The notes under the pieces: model-generated
Databases searched by the model: none
Told to the model about the DNA's origin: nothing
Seen by the model: only the letters and a program-made list of their open reading frames with translations
Shown: piece after piece, positions 25,617-35,162 of the stretch
How positions within the stretch are numbered: position 1 is the first letter of the stretch
Layout: each line of letters opens with the position of its first letter
Translations under genes and position numbers: made by a program
Source: Natronobeatus ordinarius
GTDB lineage: Archaea; Halobacteriota; Halobacteria; Halobacteriales; Natrialbaceae
DNA: 64,000 nucleotides
Direction: 5' to 3'
Assembly (NCBI RefSeq): GCF_024362485.1
Contig: NZ_CP101456.1
Coordinates: forward strand, 3,534,001-3,598,000

Positions 25617-27584
25617 GTGTAGTTCATCGATGACCAGTGATATCTAGCAAACAACGGCTTCCCATGCCAGATTTTGCGGAGAGTACGAGTGCTGCAGCTC
25701 TCGAAGAGCGGCCTACGGACCGCAACCGCAGCTTCAGCCGCCCTCGCGAAGATATTTTCCGATCGCCCGGACGAACGTCTTGGCAGTAACGACTGGTGGA
25801 GAGCGAATATCACGCCCCATCCCGACTTTCACCAGATAATCAGTGAGTCGCCAGAGATTGTACAGCAGGGCTGCGAACGTAAAGCCAAACAACCGCACAC
25901 GGTAGTCCTTCGAGGACGTCTTCGGCAGAAACGCCTTCACCGACTTGTACTGGTTTTCGATGTCCCAGCGTCGGCTGTAGCTGTTGGTGACGTGCATGAT
26001 TTCGTTGGGAGCGACATGGTCACGGTTGGTCACGAACACGGCGTAATTGCCGTCTGCTTCCTCGTCAGTTGCTGGCACGTACAGGAATTCAGCGGTGTGG
26101 TGGAGTTCGCCATTGATGGCGAACGGAACATCGTGCTTAATAGCGGCGTCAACCCCGTCTTTGCTCTTGATTTTCGCAATCGACTCGTAGTCGTTTTCGT
26201 ACTTCGGTACCGGCGTCATGTACACCAACCCACGGTCGTGGATCGTTGCGTACACGTCGTTGCTGTAGAATCCTCGATCGAGGAGCACTTCGTCGAGATC
26301 GACGTACTGCTGGGCAGTCGCCAGTAATCGGTCGACCACATCCGCCTTCGAATCGGCTGGAGCATCTTCTGGTTCCCACGCAGAGCATTCTTTGACTGGT
26401 TCAATACCCAAAATGATCGGGACGTCGTTCCCGACGATCGTAATCGTCGCGAACGTATACCCGTGCTTGATTTCACCGTCACTTTTGTACCCGCTGACCA
26501 TCGGCGGATAGTCTGCCTTCGGGATTTGCTTGTCCTTGTCGATCCACGGCCAAACGTGGTAGGGGACGTGTGTGAAGTCGATAGCTGCCACTACGTTGCG
26601 GTCATCGAACGGATCTTCGTGGCGAATCGTGCTGAGAATGTTCTCGGTTGCAGCGTCGAACGACTCCATCAACGTCTCACGAAATTCCTCGGTGAAAGCG
26701 ACAATATCCTCGATGCTGTACTCCTGAAATGGCTTTGGAAGCTCCTGACCCGGTGGCATCGAGAACTGCTTGATCACCCGAAGAAACGTCGAATCGTCAC
26801 AGACGTCGTTCTTATCGAGGAACCACCCTGCTTCACTTCTGAGTGGGCACTTCCCTGTGTCAGGCATGCGTTGGTGAACAGATCGAGGATCTGTTCGTCC
26901 TCGTAGACTCTGTTGTTGGCTCTGTCAGAGTTGAACTCGGCGAAGCCGTGTCTGCGAGCGAGTTCGACCACCTTGCTGCCATGGTCGTGTACGTACTCGC
27001 GTGTTGCTATTGGCTGCTCATCGGTCTCTTTGATGTCGTTCTCGTCGGGTTGTGGTGGTAGCAGTACGTCGGTGATGAGCCCCTGATCGTGGGCTTCCAA
27101 GAGCATTCCCCGTGCTGCGGCCTCAAGCGTGGTTTTCGTTTGAGCACTGAACTTGCTCCACGCGTACGAGATGTTCTGTTGAGTCGGTGGCTTGGGCATC
27201 CCGAAGCCCTTCAGAAGTGCTGGGCGGTTCGCGAGGCGGTCTGCGAGTTCGCTCTGGGTGAGGTCGTGGACCGTCTGGTAGATGTAGAGCCGTGCCATCG
27301 ACTCGGTGCTGAAGGTTGCTTTGTTCTGATTGCGGCTATCGCTGAGTTCAGCAACTGGAATCGAGACTTGGTTGAGCAGTCGCCAGAGTGTATCAACTTG
27401 GTCACAGAGTGTCTTCGCGTGGTAGACGATTGCTCCCGCAACCGCGGGAGCATCGTCGTCCAGCGTCGGTGTCAATTCGTGTGCCACAGTAGGTCCAGAT
27501 ATGGGAACAAATGATTCGAACATATCACATCATATATCCGCTCAATTATGTCGATCTAATGTATCTGTGAACGCAATACTACAC
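25617..27584 (-). mobile_element. IS4-like element (candidate boundaries)
   Basis: The transposase frames 25734-27523 are bounded by GTGTAGT at 25617 and its inverse ACTACAC ending at 27584, with weaker similarity inward. No target duplication is visible. On the right the element abuts an IS6-type element starting at 27587. Boundaries are tentative. Confidence 0.4.
25734..27523 (-). pseudogene. IS4-family-like transposase in two overlapping frames
   Basis: The N-terminal part (27523 to about 26853) encodes TVAHELTPTLDDDAPAVAGA and DLTQSELADRLANRPALLKG. The C-terminal part (26867-25734) continues in the -1 frame with KCPLRSEAGWFLDKNDVCDD and a DDE core: VVAAIDFTHVPYHVW (D1), VLLDRGFYSNDVY (D2) and RRWDIENQYKSVKAFLPKT (E). 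The frames overlap around ACACAGGGAAG near 26850. Together they give one transposase of about 590 residues. Either programmed -1 frameshifting or a mutation explains the split; I favour mutation because one-frame relatives are usual. Confidence 0.75.
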
Positions 27585-27586
27585 GA

Positions 27587-28329
27587 GGCACTGTCTAGAT
27601 GAGGGTTTGAGGAATGAGCAGGTGGTGGCGAGAAGTGCTCATGCAACTCGCCAACCTGCTCAGAGAGACCTTAGACGTGGATTGTGATGAGGTTTGGGAG
27701 AACGAGCGCACCCCGACACCCGTCAGGGTGTTCGGGGTGCGACTGCATTCGATGGGTTTGTCAGTTCGGGAGGTCGTCGCAGTGCTTGAATTACTCGGTA
27801 TTGACCGCTCTCACGGCGCAATCTGGAACTGGACACACAAATTATCAGAAGCTCAGAGCGACCCGCCGACGGCGCAGCCGTCGCGGGTCGCGGTCGATGA
27901 GAAACAGATCGAGGTCGATGGCGAGAAAAAATGGTTGTATGCCGCGATCGACATAGAATCGAAGCTACTGCTCGAAATCGACGTGTTCAGCCGCCGCGGG
28001 ACTGACCCCGCGGCGGCGTTCTTGCACCGACTCATCGAGAAACACGAGATCGACGAGGCAGAGTTTCTCGTCGATGCTGGCGGCTATTTGACTGCCCTCG
28101 CGCGCCACGAATTGAGCGGTCAACTCAACTACAGCGACCGAAACCACGTCGAAAAGTGGTTTCAAACTGTCTCAATGCGGATCGACCGCTTTCACTCCTT
28201 CTGGCGGGGCAGTCCGGCCAGCGCAAGACGCTGGCTGAGACGCTTCAGACACCACTATAACCACGATCGACCGAATCAAGCGCTCAATGGCCGAACGCCA
28301 GCTGAGGAGGTGCTGAACTAGACAGTGCC
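27587..28329 (+). mobile_element. IS6-family insertion sequence
   Basis: The 743-bp element begins GGCACTGTCTAGATGAG and ends with the inverse CTGAACTAGACAGTGCC (15 of 17 match). The flanking 8-mers, CTACACGA and CGAGGGAG, are not duplicated, which suggests later recombination or deletion next to the adjacent IS4-like element. Confidence 0.85.
27614..28321 (+). CDS. IS6-family transposase
   Basis: Protein of 235 residues, intact. The N-terminal HTH is SVREVVAVLELLGIDRSHGA. The DDE triad is visible: RVAVDEKQIEVDGEKKWLYA (D1), EAEFLVDAGGYLTALARH (D2) and SDRNHVEKWFQTVSMRIDRF (E). The tail ends YNHDRPNQALNGRTPAEEV, as usual for the family. IS6 elements move by a replicative, copy-in route and often leave composite structures. 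Confidence 0.92.
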   Translation: MSRWWREVLMQLANLLRETLDVDCDEVWENERTPTPVRVFGVRLHSMGLSVREVVAVLELLGIDRSHGAIWNWTHKLSEAQSDPPTAQPSRVAVDEKQIEVDGEKKWLYAAIDIESKLLLEIDVFSRRGTDPAAAFLHRLIEKHEIDEAEFLVDAGGYLTALARHELSGQLNYSDRNHVEKWFQTVSMRIDRFHSFWRGSPASARRWLRRFRHHYNHDRPNQALNGRTPAEEVLN

Positions 28330-28760
28330 CGAGGGAGATATTTATCCGATCTCAACAATGTCTGATCTCCTTGACGTTGTTACGACCTCTAATCAAGTGA
28401 TGACTATCGGGTAACTAGAGTGTGTCATAGGATCTAGACCATGTCTTGAGTTTCTCACGTCTTGAATTGTCTCCTGGCTCGTGATTGGTGATTGCAATCA
28501 CGATCTGGAGGTAAGCGCAACGGCGTCCGCTTCTTGATCAGTGTCTTCTCTACAGGATGCCGGTGCGCGAACCTGAGAGTCTCCTACTCGGGCTTTCCCG
28601 ACAATCGTACCCGACGACAGTCGGGTTGTAACGTCCATGGTTCGGCTTCCTATGCACTGGGACCATTCAGTGCAACGTGCTCTGTGGTACAGACCTCTCG
28701 TCGGTCTCGTGCGCCCCATGCTTGATTCTCGCTCTTTGACGTAGCAGTGTTTCCATCGAA
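28330..28760. other. Intergenic, no gene recognised
   Basis: No frame of coding character. The inverted repeat TGCACTGGGACCATTCAGTG (28653-28672) could form a short hairpin. It may contain an old IS scar next to the IS6 element. Confidence 0.35.
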
Positions 28761-29807
28761 TCAGTCGGAGGTTCCGTATCCGTCCTCGTGTTCGACCGGC
28801 CCTGAAAACACCGTGTACAGGTACCGGAAGTACGCTAACACGAGGAACAGGACAGGGATCACGACGACTGTGAGGACGTTGAGCGCCAGCGGCGAGATGA
28901 TCGATTCACGGACCGTCGTTCCAGTAGCGGGGTACAGATCCGGGTACAGCAAAATCGCGACGAGCGTAATCAGCGCGAACGCGACGCCGCCGGTGGCGTA
29001 AAACCACCACGTAACCTCGAGTGCGTCCCGGGTTGCTGCCACGACGCCGATACCGAGGAAGACGACCGTCACGAGGACGACCGCCAGAACCGGGGTCGAA
29101 AGAAGCGTCTCGCGGACGCCGAGTGGATCGGTGAGGAAAACGGTAATGAGCAACACAACGACACTGAGCAGGTAGCCCGCGGCGGCGTACAGTCCGTATC
29201 TGACCATCTCCTCACGGAGCGTGTCGGTTGTCTTCATCGCGACGTAGGCCGCCCCGCTGGCCACCGAGAGAAAGACAACGGCCACACCGGTCAAGACACT
29301 CGGGAGTGCGATCGTGCCAGTCCCGAAGACCCAGCTTCCAGCGAGGGTACCGATGAAAAACGGCGAAAGCGTGCTGCCCACCACGAAGCCTCGGTCGCAG
29401 GCACGCACCCACTCTGGTTCGTCTCGTTGTTCGCGAAGCTCGGGAGTGATCCCCCGCAGGATCAACGCGAACACGATCGCGAAGACGAGGAGGTAGTGAT
29501 CGCTGAGCAGCGAGGCGTACACCGGCGGGAAGGCGGCGAACAGCACCGTCCCGAACGCGACGAGCCACACCTCGTTTGCGTCCCAGACCGGACCGAAAAT
29601 CGAGAGCAACAGGTCGCGTTCGGCTTCGTCTTCGCGGGTTCCGTACAGCATACCAATCCCGAAGTCGAAGCCATCGAGGAACACGTACATCCCGAGGGTA
29701 AACAGCAAGATACCAAACCAGAGTTCGGGCAACCACGGGATCAGGTACTCGTCGACGGGAACGACGGGGCCGAACAATACGGTATCGACTCGAGTCACGT
29801 CCGCCAT
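28761..29807 (-). CDS. cydB: Cytochrome bd-type quinol oxidase, subunit II
   Basis: Protein of 348 residues from ATG at 29807 (MADVTRVDTVLFG); an earlier ATG at 29852 overlaps cydA and is less likely. About nine transmembrane helices are visible, beginning LPELWFGILLFTLGMYVFLD. The family motifs GFDFGIGMLYG and NEVWLVAFGTVLFAAFPPVY are intact. With CydA it forms the quinol:oxygen oxidoreductase of the cell membrane. It follows cydA with a 25-bp gap. Together with the upstream SQR-like gene it suggests a high-affinity oxygen branch that accepts electrons from sulfide via quinone. Confidence 0.95.
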   Translation of the reverse strand: MADVTRVDTVLFGPVVPVDEYLIPWLPELWFGILLFTLGMYVFLDGFDFGIGMLYGTREDEAERDLLLSIFGPVWDANEVWLVAFGTVLFAAFPPVYASLLSDHYLLVFAIVFALILRGITPELREQRDEPEWVRACDRGFVVGSTLSPFFIGTLAGSWVFGTGTIALPSVLTGVAVVFLSVASGAAYVAMKTTDTLREEMVRYGLYAAAGYLLSVVVLLITVFLTDPLGVRETLLSTPVLAVVLVTVVFLGIGVVAATRDALEVTWWFYATGGVAFALITLVAILLYPDLYPATGTTVRESIISPLALNVLTVVVIPVLFLVLAYFRYLYTVFSGPVEHEDGYGTSD

Positions 29808-29832
29808 GATCGGGAAGTTGGTCGTCACGCGC

Positions 29833-31260
29833 TCACACCTCACCGGAGCCACTCGGCGCTTGGTCGTCGGTCCGTTCTTGCTCGACCCGTTCGAAGTCGT
29901 CCTCGAGAACGCGCTCGAGTTCGTCGTCGACGATCCATTTGATCACCCGGATGAACAGAACGACGAGGATCGCGTAGGCGATCGCAAAGGCGGAAAGCGA
30001 GATCGTCATCTGGGTCGATGTGAGCGTCTGAGAGACCCCCTCGCTCGTAAGCTGGACGTCCTGGATGATCCAGGGCTGGCGGCCGATCTCGGTGACGTAC
30101 CAGCCGACGATGGTCGCGACGAAGCCGAGCGGGATCGACGCCATCAGCGCCTTCAGGAACCGGCCCCGCTCGAAGAGCGTCCCCTTGCGCATCCGGTAGA
30201 CGCCCCACAGGCCGAGGGCGATGAACCAGAAGCCGAGAAACACCATCGTCCGGAACGACCAGAAGACGTACGCGACCGGCGGGTTCTGCACATCGAACTC
30301 CTCGAGGCCGTAGACGACCCCGGTCGGATCGGCCTCGGCGAGAAACGACGCCAGATATGGAATACTGACCGTGAACAGTTCCTCGGCCCGCGGGTCGGTG
30401 ATGTCCGCGAGGTTCCGTGGGAACGCGAGGAGGTGCAGCGGGGCGCCCTCTTTGGTCTCGTACAGCGCCTCCATCGCGGCGAACTTCATCGGCTGGGTCT
30501 GGACGACGTGACGGGTGTACATGTCGCCGTGGATCACCTGGAAGATCGAGGTGATCGCGAGGACGCCGACCGAGAGCTTGAGCGTCCCGCGCCAGGGTTC
30601 GCTGTCGGGGTTCGTCCAGACGAAGTAGGCGGCGACGCCGGCGACGAAGAGCGTCACGGAGATCACCGCGGCGTTCTGCATGTGGACGTACATCCAGAAC
30701 AGCCGCGGGGTGAAGTACGCCGCAATGGGATCGGTGAGTACGAGTCCTGTCACGCCGTTTTCCTCGATCAGTTCGTAACCCTGGGGCGTCTGCATCCAGG
30801 AGTTGACGATGAGGATCCACAGCGCCGAAAGCCACGCACCGACCATCACGAGCACCGACGAGAGGACGTAGACGCGGTCGCTAACTCGTTCGCGGCCGAA
30901 CAACAGGACACCGAGGAAGACGGCCTCGAGGAAGAATGCCATCGTCGACTCGAAGGCGAGGGGGCCGCCGATGAGTTCACCGGCGAACTCCGAGAACGCG
31001 GGAAAGTTCGTCCCGAACTGGAAGCTCATTGGGATCCCCGTCGCCGTGCCCATCACGAACCCGATGGCGAAGATCTTCGTCCAGAACGAGCGCAACCGTT
31101 CGTACTTCTCACGACCCGTCGAGATCTCCTTGTAAGTGAAGTAGACGATGTAGGGGGCGAGCCCGACCGAGAGGGCGGCGAAGACAATGTGGACCGAAAG
31201 CGTGCCGCCGAACTGAATGCGACTCCCCAGTTCGGGGTCGATCAACAGCGGCTCGATCAC
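29833..31260 (-). CDS. cydA: Cytochrome bd-type quinol oxidase, subunit I
   Basis: Protein of 475 residues. The N-terminal helix with SVHIVFAALSVGLAPY carries the heme-ligand His (H24). TATGIPMSFQFGTNFPAFSE and FLEAVFLGVLLFGRER are the conserved helix II-III region with the heme-near Glu. HMQNAAVISVTLFVAG and IHGDMYTRHVVQTQPMKFAA (Q-loop region, Q-P-M-K) are present. The Q-loop is of the short type. The start overlaps the DUF1641 stop (ATGA), so the genes are translationally coupled. Confidence 0.95.
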   Translation of the reverse strand: MIEPLLIDPELGSRIQFGGTLSVHIVFAALSVGLAPYIVYFTYKEISTGREKYERLRSFWTKIFAIGFVMGTATGIPMSFQFGTNFPAFSEFAGELIGGPLAFESTMAFFLEAVFLGVLLFGRERVSDRVYVLSSVLVMVGAWLSALWILIVNSWMQTPQGYELIEENGVTGLVLTDPIAAYFTPRLFWMYVHMQNAAVISVTLFVAGVAAYFVWTNPDSEPWRGTLKLSVGVLAITSIFQVIHGDMYTRHVVQTQPMKFAAMEALYETKEGAPLHLLAFPRNLADITDPRAEELFTVSIPYLASFLAEADPTGVVYGLEEFDVQNPPVAYVFWSFRTMVFLGFWFIALGLWGVYRMRKGTLFERGRFLKALMASIPLGFVATIVGWYVTEIGRQPWIIQDVQLTSEGVSQTLTSTQMTISLSAFAIAYAILVVLFIRVIKWIVDDELERVLEDDFERVEQERTDDQAPSGSGEV

Positions 31261-31913
31261 TGTCTCTCACCACTCGACTCACTTTCCTCCGCTGCTCGGT
31301 CGATCGCCTCCCGCTCGTCTTCCAGCTGGACCCCGACGGCCCGAACCATGGCGACGAGAAATCCGAGTCCACGCTGGACGTCGGGGTTTCGAAGCGTCCG
31401 CATCAATTCGACAGTGCCGACTTGTTCCGGTGGCTTTTCCCCGGCCGCCTCACCGAGCCCCTCGAGCAACGTCTGGACACCGGCGACCGTATCCGGATCA
31501 GCCGTCGTATCCGCGACCTCTCCGAGCGAACCAGCGGTCCCGCCGACCGACATGACGATGTCGTCGTCGACCGCGGCGGCGAGCAACGCGATCGTGTTCG
31601 CCAGCCCGACCAGCGTCTCGAGGTCGCCGTTCGCCTCGAGCCTGGCGACCCGCTCGAGGCCGGTGGCGAGGTCGTCTACGTTTTCCTCGAGGACCGCAGT
31701 CAGTCGATCCGGACCCTCGGCTGCCTCGGCGTCGGCAGCCACCTCGAGGAGTCGGTCGTCGAGACGGTCCGTCTCGAACGCCGGGGTGTCGAACAACCCC
31801 TCGAGATGGCCTTCTTGGTGGACGAACGCGGCGACTGCCTCGGGATTCGTTTCGATCGCTTCGACGAGGAGGTCGTCGAGGTCGTCCTCGCCGGTGATTG
31901 TCTCGTCAGTCAT
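31257..31913 (-). CDS. DUF1641 protein
   Basis: Protein of 218 residues, very acidic. The conserved C-terminal part is GTVELMRTLRNPDVQRGLGF then LVAMVRAVG, as in DUF1641 (a helical protein family often placed beside sulfide:quinone oxidoreductase or formate dehydrogenase genes). The N-terminal half is Leu/Glu/Asp-rich and repetitive in helical repeats. It lies 2 bp after the SQR-like gene and overlaps cydA, so it is part of the respiratory operon. Its biochemical role is not known; it may act as a membrane-side adaptor for the flavoprotein. Confidence 0.85.
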   Translation of the reverse strand: MTDETITGEDDLDDLLVEAIETNPEAVAAFVHQEGHLEGLFDTPAFETDRLDDRLLEVAADAEAAEGPDRLTAVLEENVDDLATGLERVARLEANGDLETLVGLANTIALLAAAVDDDIVMSVGGTAGSLGEVADTTADPDTVAGVQTLLEGLGEAAGEKPPEQVGTVELMRTLRNPDVQRGLGFLVAMVRAVGVQLEDEREAIDRAAEESESSGERQ

Positions 31914-31915
31914 GA

Positions 31916-33079
31916 TCAGAGCAAGCCTCTAGCGGTCAGCCAGTACGATTCGTTGTACGCGAGTTTCGCCCAGTGGACGAACTGGGAGGGCGGTCGAACG
32001 ACCGGATCCAGGTCGTAGTCGAAGGAGACGAACGTCGCCTCCTCGAGGCCGGCCTCGACGAAACAGAGCGTCCGGCCGTCGTACGTGGTCGTCGGCGTCT
32101 GTCCCCGGACCGCACTCGCGACCCGGTCTGCGACGACGCCGGCCTGGTAGTGTGCGGCGCTGCCGGCTTTGCTCGTCGGGACGTCGGTGATATCCCCCAG
32201 CGCGTAGACGTCCTCGGCACGCGTCGCCTCGAGCGTGTGGTTGTCGACCTCGATCCACTCCTCTCCAAGCTCCGCCCGCTCGACGAGCGGCCCGCCGACG
32301 TGGGGCGGGATCGTCACGAGGAGGTCGTACTCGAGCGACCGGCCGTCGGTTGCCGTGATGTGTTCGTGGTCCGGATCGACGGACTCGACCTCGAAGGCGA
32401 TCTCGAGGGCGATGTCTCGCTCTGCCAAAAGCGGCGTCAGCCAGTCGTCGATCGACTCGATCGTGTGTGCTCCGTCGACCGGGTAGGTGTAGGTGAGCTC
32501 GACGTCGTCCCGACGGCCGCGTTCCCGGAGCCAGTCGTCGACGATGAGCGCGAACTCGATCGGTGCCGCCGGACACATGTGCGGGATGCCGACTGTGCTC
32601 AACACCAGGTGGCCGGCGGTGAACGTCGCGAGTTCGTCCCGAAGCGCCTCGGCAGCGTCGGCGGTGTAGAAGTGATGGCCGCCCTCGGCGAGTCCATCGA
32701 CGGCCTCCGGGTCGAGCGTCGCACCCGTCGCGATCACGAGGTGGTCGTAGTCGAGGGAATCGTCGTCCTCGAGGGACAGGCGCTTCTCGTCGGTGTCGAT
32801 CGCGGTGACGTGATCGAGTCGACACTCGACTCGGCGATCGAGCAATTCCTGCTGTGGACGACGGCTGTCGGCAACCGACTTCCTGTCGAAAGCGACGTAG
32901 AGGAAGATCGGCTTGTAGACGTGATCGGGCGTGTCGGTGACGAGCGTCACCTCGAGTGTGCCGGCCTCGAGTTCCTCGCGCAACGCGTCCGAGAGCTTGT
33001 TGGCGACGACCGTGCCGCCGGTCCCACCACCGACGATCACGACGCGCTGGCCGTCCACGTCTGTCGAGTCAGTCGCCAT
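31916..33079 (-). CDS. Sulfide:quinone oxidoreductase-like flavoprotein
   Basis: Protein of 387 residues. FAD motif VVIVGGGTGGTVVANKLS at 13-30, second motif YDHLVIATGATLDPEAVDGL, and EDVYALGDITDVPTSKAGSA at the flavin-closing region. HMCPAAPIEFALIVDDWL supplies C169, equivalent to the conserved redox cysteine, and TLCFVEAG a second Cys near 344. The first of the three classical SQR cysteines is replaced (HHFYTADAA has Tyr where SQR has ICT). It may be a variant SQR or an NDH-2-like enzyme. First gene of the operon with DUF1641 and CydAB, which supports feeding electrons to quinone. Confidence 0.85.
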   Translation of the reverse strand: MATDSTDVDGQRVVIVGGGTGGTVVANKLSDALREELEAGTLEVTLVTDTPDHVYKPIFLYVAFDRKSVADSRRPQQELLDRRVECRLDHVTAIDTDEKRLSLEDDDSLDYDHLVIATGATLDPEAVDGLAEGGHHFYTADAAEALRDELATFTAGHLVLSTVGIPHMCPAAPIEFALIVDDWLRERGRRDDVELTYTYPVDGAHTIESIDDWLTPLLAERDIALEIAFEVESVDPDHEHITATDGRSLEYDLLVTIPPHVGGPLVERAELGEEWIEVDNHTLEATRAEDVYALGDITDVPTSKAGSAAHYQAGVVADRVASAVRGQTPTTTYDGRTLCFVEAGLEEATFVSFDYDLDPVVRPPSQFVHWAKLAYNESYWLTARGLL

Positions 33080-33345
33080 TCATCCGAACCCTCCTTACAG
33101 AGTGAAGTCGAGCATCGGTACCGAGCCTGTCTGGCCGGCTACAGTACACGAGTCGAAATAGGGGGGATGGGTGGCATTGACACACCATTGTTGTCCACGT
33201 TAGAACGGATAGCTATAAAGCAGCCCCCCCCTAACTGACAACAACAGGTCAATTCGTGGTTGAGAGAGGCTCATAACAGACGGTGTATCTATTAATCAAT
33301 TATTCAATACCAACGGCTAAGAGCGAAGAGAGCGAGAGAGACAAC

Positions 33346-33594
33346 ATGCCCAGAACGTGTGCAGCCTGCAACGAACCTCTAGAGGAGGGAACTGGTACCT
33401 GCACTGCGTGTGGAAATGCACCGAAACGAGCGGTGAGAAAAAACGGTGTACTCGCCTTCGTCGTCGCCATTCCGCTACTGTTTCTTAATCCACCGATCGG
33501 CGTGATCCTGGCCATCGTCGGACTGTTCGTCCTGCTTGGCTCGTGGTTCGTCTCACCGATGGGGCAGGTCGCAGGCTCGAACTCGAGATCCTGA
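33346..33594 (+). CDS. Small zinc-ribbon membrane protein
   Basis: Protein of 82 residues from ATG at 33346. Two zinc-ribbon pairs, CAAC (5-8) and CTAC (19-22), are followed by a basic KRAVRKNG and a hydrophobic hairpin of two helices (LAFVVAIPLLFLNPPIGVIL, AIVGLFVLLGSWFV). The topology suggests a cytoplasmic ribbon anchored in the membrane. Such proteins are frequent in haloarchaea; no function is known to me. Monocistronic. Confidence 0.75.
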   Translation: MPRTCAACNEPLEEGTGTCTACGNAPKRAVRKNGVLAFVVAIPLLFLNPPIGVILAIVGLFVLLGSWFVSPMGQVAGSNSRS

Positions 33595-33949
33595 TATCAC
33601 CCTGGTTTTAACGGGGGTTATTTTGAAACCGGCACATGCTATGTTGGATAGACGCACAGCATACGCATGTAGTGATATTATTCTTCGAACCTATGATGGT
33701 ATCTAGTTAGTCCAGGTGTTGGAGAGCTAGTGGTTTGTAGAAATTCACATCCTGAGGTTGTGACTAGAGGACTCGAGATTTGGTATATCACTATGCAGTT
33801 TATACTTGGGCTATGATTATAGATCTTTGAGCTACAGGGTCTGAAACGTCTGAATTCAGCGCTCCACAGGATTGGATAGAGTACTTTGCATTAGTCCAGT
33901 AATCACAAGTACCTTTATTGTCTCGAACGCCGTCTACTCATCTACGTTG
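33595..33949. other. Intergenic, AT-rich, no gene seen
   Basis: The stretch is much AT-richer than its surroundings. I looked for a tRNA or att core next to the recombinase gene and saw none. ACCTTTATTG at 33911-33920 is the likely TATA element of the recombinase gene. Confidence 0.4.
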
Positions 33950-35104
33950 ATGCAACCCGGAGATTCCGGCGCTACCCCAGGGAAAACGCCGCTGAAAGAC
34001 GCCCTCGAGGAGTGTCTCGAGACCAAAGGTCGACTCTCACCGAACTATCGGGAGAACTTCGAGCGCGTGGTTGGTTCCTGGATCGACTTCTGCCACCGGC
34101 GCAACGTCGAGGCCCTCGAGGATGTCACGGAACGCACCATGGCCGCCTTCGCTGGTCACCTCGCTCGTCGTGTCGAGGCCGGTCAATCTGATGGCGTCGA
34201 CGGCGGGATCGCGGCTTCAACCGCATGGACGTACTACGATTACGTCTCGGCGTTCCTTTCCTGGGCAGTCAAGTGGGACTACCTCACCGAGAATCCTGCG
34301 GAAAAAGCACGGGCTCGCGAGCCGATGCCTGCTCGTCCCTCGAGCGGCGAGTACAACCGCCAGTTCTGGCAGTCCGAACAGCGACAGACGGTCGTCGACT
34401 ACGTGCGCCGGCGCGTCGACAGCGCCTATCGGCACCCGATCGCCCCGAAGCCCGTCTTACACAAGCGCCTCCGAGACCGTGCCCTCGTCGCGACGCTCGC
34501 GTACACGGGCGTCCGTGGTGGAGAGATCCTGAACGACCCGACCGACGACCGGCGGGCCGGTCTGCGGTGGAAAGACGTCGACCTCGAGGACGGCAGGCTC
34601 AGGATCCTCGGAAAGAACCAGCAAGTCGAAGATGCCCAACTCCCTACGCAAGCAGCACGACCGTTACGACGGTGGAAGGACGCCCTCGAGCCGACAGCCT
34701 CGGACTGGCCTGTCTTCCCATCGATGCACGTCCCTACACTCTCACGGAAGATCGCAGCTGAACTCGGTCCGAAAGAACGTAGCAAACGAGTCTCGACGAG
34801 TCACCACTGGGCTGTTGTGCTTGATGAGGAGATCGAACCGCCGTCGATCACTACTGAAGGCGTACGATCGATCCTCAAACGCCTCACCGACGCCGCCGAC
34901 GTTCCTGGACTTGGCGAAGATGAGTATCTCACGCTTCACGGAGCCCGCCGTGGAGTTGGCGAAAAGCTCTATCGTGAGCGTGGACACGCAGCCGCCCAAC
35001 GAACCCTTCGACACGCCGACCCGTCAACCACCTCGGAGATGTATGCCCACATCGAAGCGAGTGAATTGGCTGACGACGTGAGTGAGGTGTTCAATGGTGA
35101 ATGA
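33950..35104 (+). CDS. Tyrosine recombinase / phage-type integrase
   Basis: Protein of 384 residues from ATG at 33950 (MQPGDSGATPG). The N-terminal SAM-like domain includes SPNYRENFERVVGSWIDFCH. In the catalytic domain, YTGVRGGEIL has the first Arg, RILGKNQQVEDAQL the Lys-bearing beta-hairpin, LHGARRGVGEKLYRERG the H-x-x-R, and LRHADPSTTSEMYAHI the second His and the nucleophile Tyr. All catalytic residues are present. The C-terminus (ASELADDVSEVFNG) is of Xer type. It may resolve dimers of this replicon or excise an element; no flanking att repeats were seen. Confidence 0.92.
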   Translation: MQPGDSGATPGKTPLKDALEECLETKGRLSPNYRENFERVVGSWIDFCHRRNVEALEDVTERTMAAFAGHLARRVEAGQSDGVDGGIAASTAWTYYDYVSAFLSWAVKWDYLTENPAEKARAREPMPARPSSGEYNRQFWQSEQRQTVVDYVRRRVDSAYRHPIAPKPVLHKRLRDRALVATLAYTGVRGGEILNDPTDDRRAGLRWKDVDLEDGRLRILGKNQQVEDAQLPTQAARPLRRWKDALEPTASDWPVFPSMHVPTLSRKIAAELGPKERSKRVSTSHHWAVVLDEEIEPPSITTEGVRSILKRLTDAADVPGLGEDEYLTLHGARRGVGEKLYRERGHAAAQRTLRHADPSTTSEMYAHIEASELADDVSEVFNGE

Positions 35105-35162
35105 GATCTGATCGTGGTACACTCTTTAATGCTATACCGAATGAGGGTGCCCGATGTGGGGT

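Noticed and set aside
28498-28719. Possible tnpB C-terminal remnant
   Set aside because: The translated end looked vaguely like IS1341-type tails, but no zinc finger or RuvC motif is present.
29806-31932. Very long plus-strand frame of about 700 codons
   Set aside because: It is the antisense shadow of cydB, cydA and the DUF1641 gene, open because of high GC; the minus-strand genes have clear families.
31973-33238. Plus-strand frame of 421 codons opposite the SQR-like gene
   Set aside because: Antisense shadow; the minus strand carries FAD-binding motifs.
33595-33949. tRNA gene or att site next to the tyrosine recombinase
   Set aside because: No cloverleaf and no matching direct repeats were found on either side.
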